From: Bacillus cabrialesii
GTDB lineage: Bacteria; Bacillota; Bacilli; Bacillales; Bacillaceae
Assembly: GCF_004124315.2 (NCBI RefSeq)
Contig: NZ_CP096889.1
Location: 184,001-248,000, forward strand
Direction of reading: 5' to 3'
DNA: 64,000 nucleotides
Part shown: piece by piece, positions 63,809 to 64,000 of the stretch
Position numbering within the stretch: position 1 is the first letter of the stretch
Layout: each line of letters opens with the position of its first letter
Program-made: the position numbers and the translations under genes
Notes under the pieces: generated by a model
Database searches by the model: none
Told to the model about the DNA's origin: nothing
The model's input: the letters and a program-made list of their open reading frames with translations, nothing else

Positions 63809-64000
63809 ATGAATCAATTGCATCGAAGAATGGGAACGTTTTCCCTCATGATGGTCGGGCTCGGTTCGATGATCGGTTCAGGCTGGCTGTTCGGGGCTTG
63901 GCGTGCGGCCCAAATAGCGGGACCAGCGGCTATCATTTCATGGATTATTGGAATGGTCGTTATTTTATTTATTGCTCTTTCTTACAGTGAATTGGGTTCT
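63809..64000 (+). CDS. ybeC: YbeC, amino acid permease, 5' part
   Basis: The first 64 codons of an APC-family permease; the gene runs off the window. The N-terminus MNQLHRRMGTFSLMMVGLG continues with SMIGSGWLFGAWRAA, the G-rich helix-1 signature that binds the substrate carboxylate. GAAAGGTG at 63793-63800 supports this ATG over an in-frame ATG at 63791. Substrate not determined by sequence. Confidence 0.88.
   Translation, partial: MNQLHRRMGTFSLMMVGLGSMIGSGWLFGAWRAAQIAGPAAIISWIIGMVVILFIALSYSELGS

Overview
The window is chromosomal DNA from the Bacillus subtilis group. The gene order, from the 3' end of an rRNA operon through ybaR-ybaS-feu-btr, the MurNAc recycling operon, a tRNA cluster, sigW-rsiW, cdaA-cdaR-glmM-glmS, ybcC-ybcI, ybcL, ybdGJK, ybdMNO, ybxG, csgA, ybxH, cypC, ybyB and ybeC, follows the B. 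subtilis 168 map as I remember it. Where 168 carries skf genes this strain has a MerR regulator and a serine hydrolase. Between ybdK and ybdM it carries a 14-gene phosphonate-peptide cluster that I recognise as the rhizocticin (rhi) locus of B. subtilis ATCC 6633. Together these point to Bacillus spizizenii (B. subtilis subsp. spizizenii, ATCC 6633/W23-like). The species name is an inference.

Layout. 1-1.4 kb: 23S rRNA 3' part and 5S rRNA. 1.4-3.9 kb: a decayed locus with an MFS gene carrying one in-frame stop and a fused remnant of an aminotransferase and a zinc-type dehydrogenase. 4.1-6.6 kb: SulP transporter ybaR and ybaS. 6.6-12 kb (minus strand): Fe-bacillibactin uptake (feuABC, esterase ybbA) and its activator btr, with a Fur-box-like site before feuA and before btr. 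12.2-20 kb (minus): murQ-murR-murP-amiE-nagZ-namZ for peptidoglycan/MurNAc recovery. 20-21 kb: ybbJ, ybbK. 21.2-21.65 kb: five tRNA genes. 21.8-29.1 kb: sigW-rsiW with a canonical sigma-W promoter, then cdaA-cdaR-glmM and the glmS ribozyme with glmS. 29.7-35.2 kb: a DabB/DabA-type inorganic-carbon pump operon with ybcF, ybcH and ybcI. 35.5-37.7 kb: an ArsR-type repressor and MFS exporter, a scrap of glmS-like DNA and a small unknown protein. 37.8-42.4 kb: serine hydrolase/MerR pair, then ybdG and the YbdJK two-component system.

42.6-55.3 kb: the rhi cluster. PEP mutase (RhiH), phosphonopyruvate decarboxylase (RhiEF) and aldolase (RhiG) make the carbon-phosphorus skeleton. A kinase-like protein (RhiI), a transaminase (RhiK) and a threonine-synthase-like PLP enzyme (RhiB) can turn it into the vinyl-phosphonate amino acid APPA. 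Two ATP-grasp ligases add amino acids, an MFS protein exports, and a divergent LysR protein regulates. The cluster is described in the literature, so it is not a new system, but several of its details stand out: a five-codon ORF coupled to rhiB, a possible AUC start for rhiC, and uncharacterised YjbQ, glutaredoxin and phosphoesterase members.

55.4-64 kb: an Arg/Ser/Tyr-rich small protein facing kinase YbdM, secreted YbdN, YbdO, permease YbxG, spore protein CsgA, YbxH, a multiply disrupted class D beta-lactamase (ybxI), the P450 fatty-acid hydroxylase CypC, YbyB and the start of permease YbeC.
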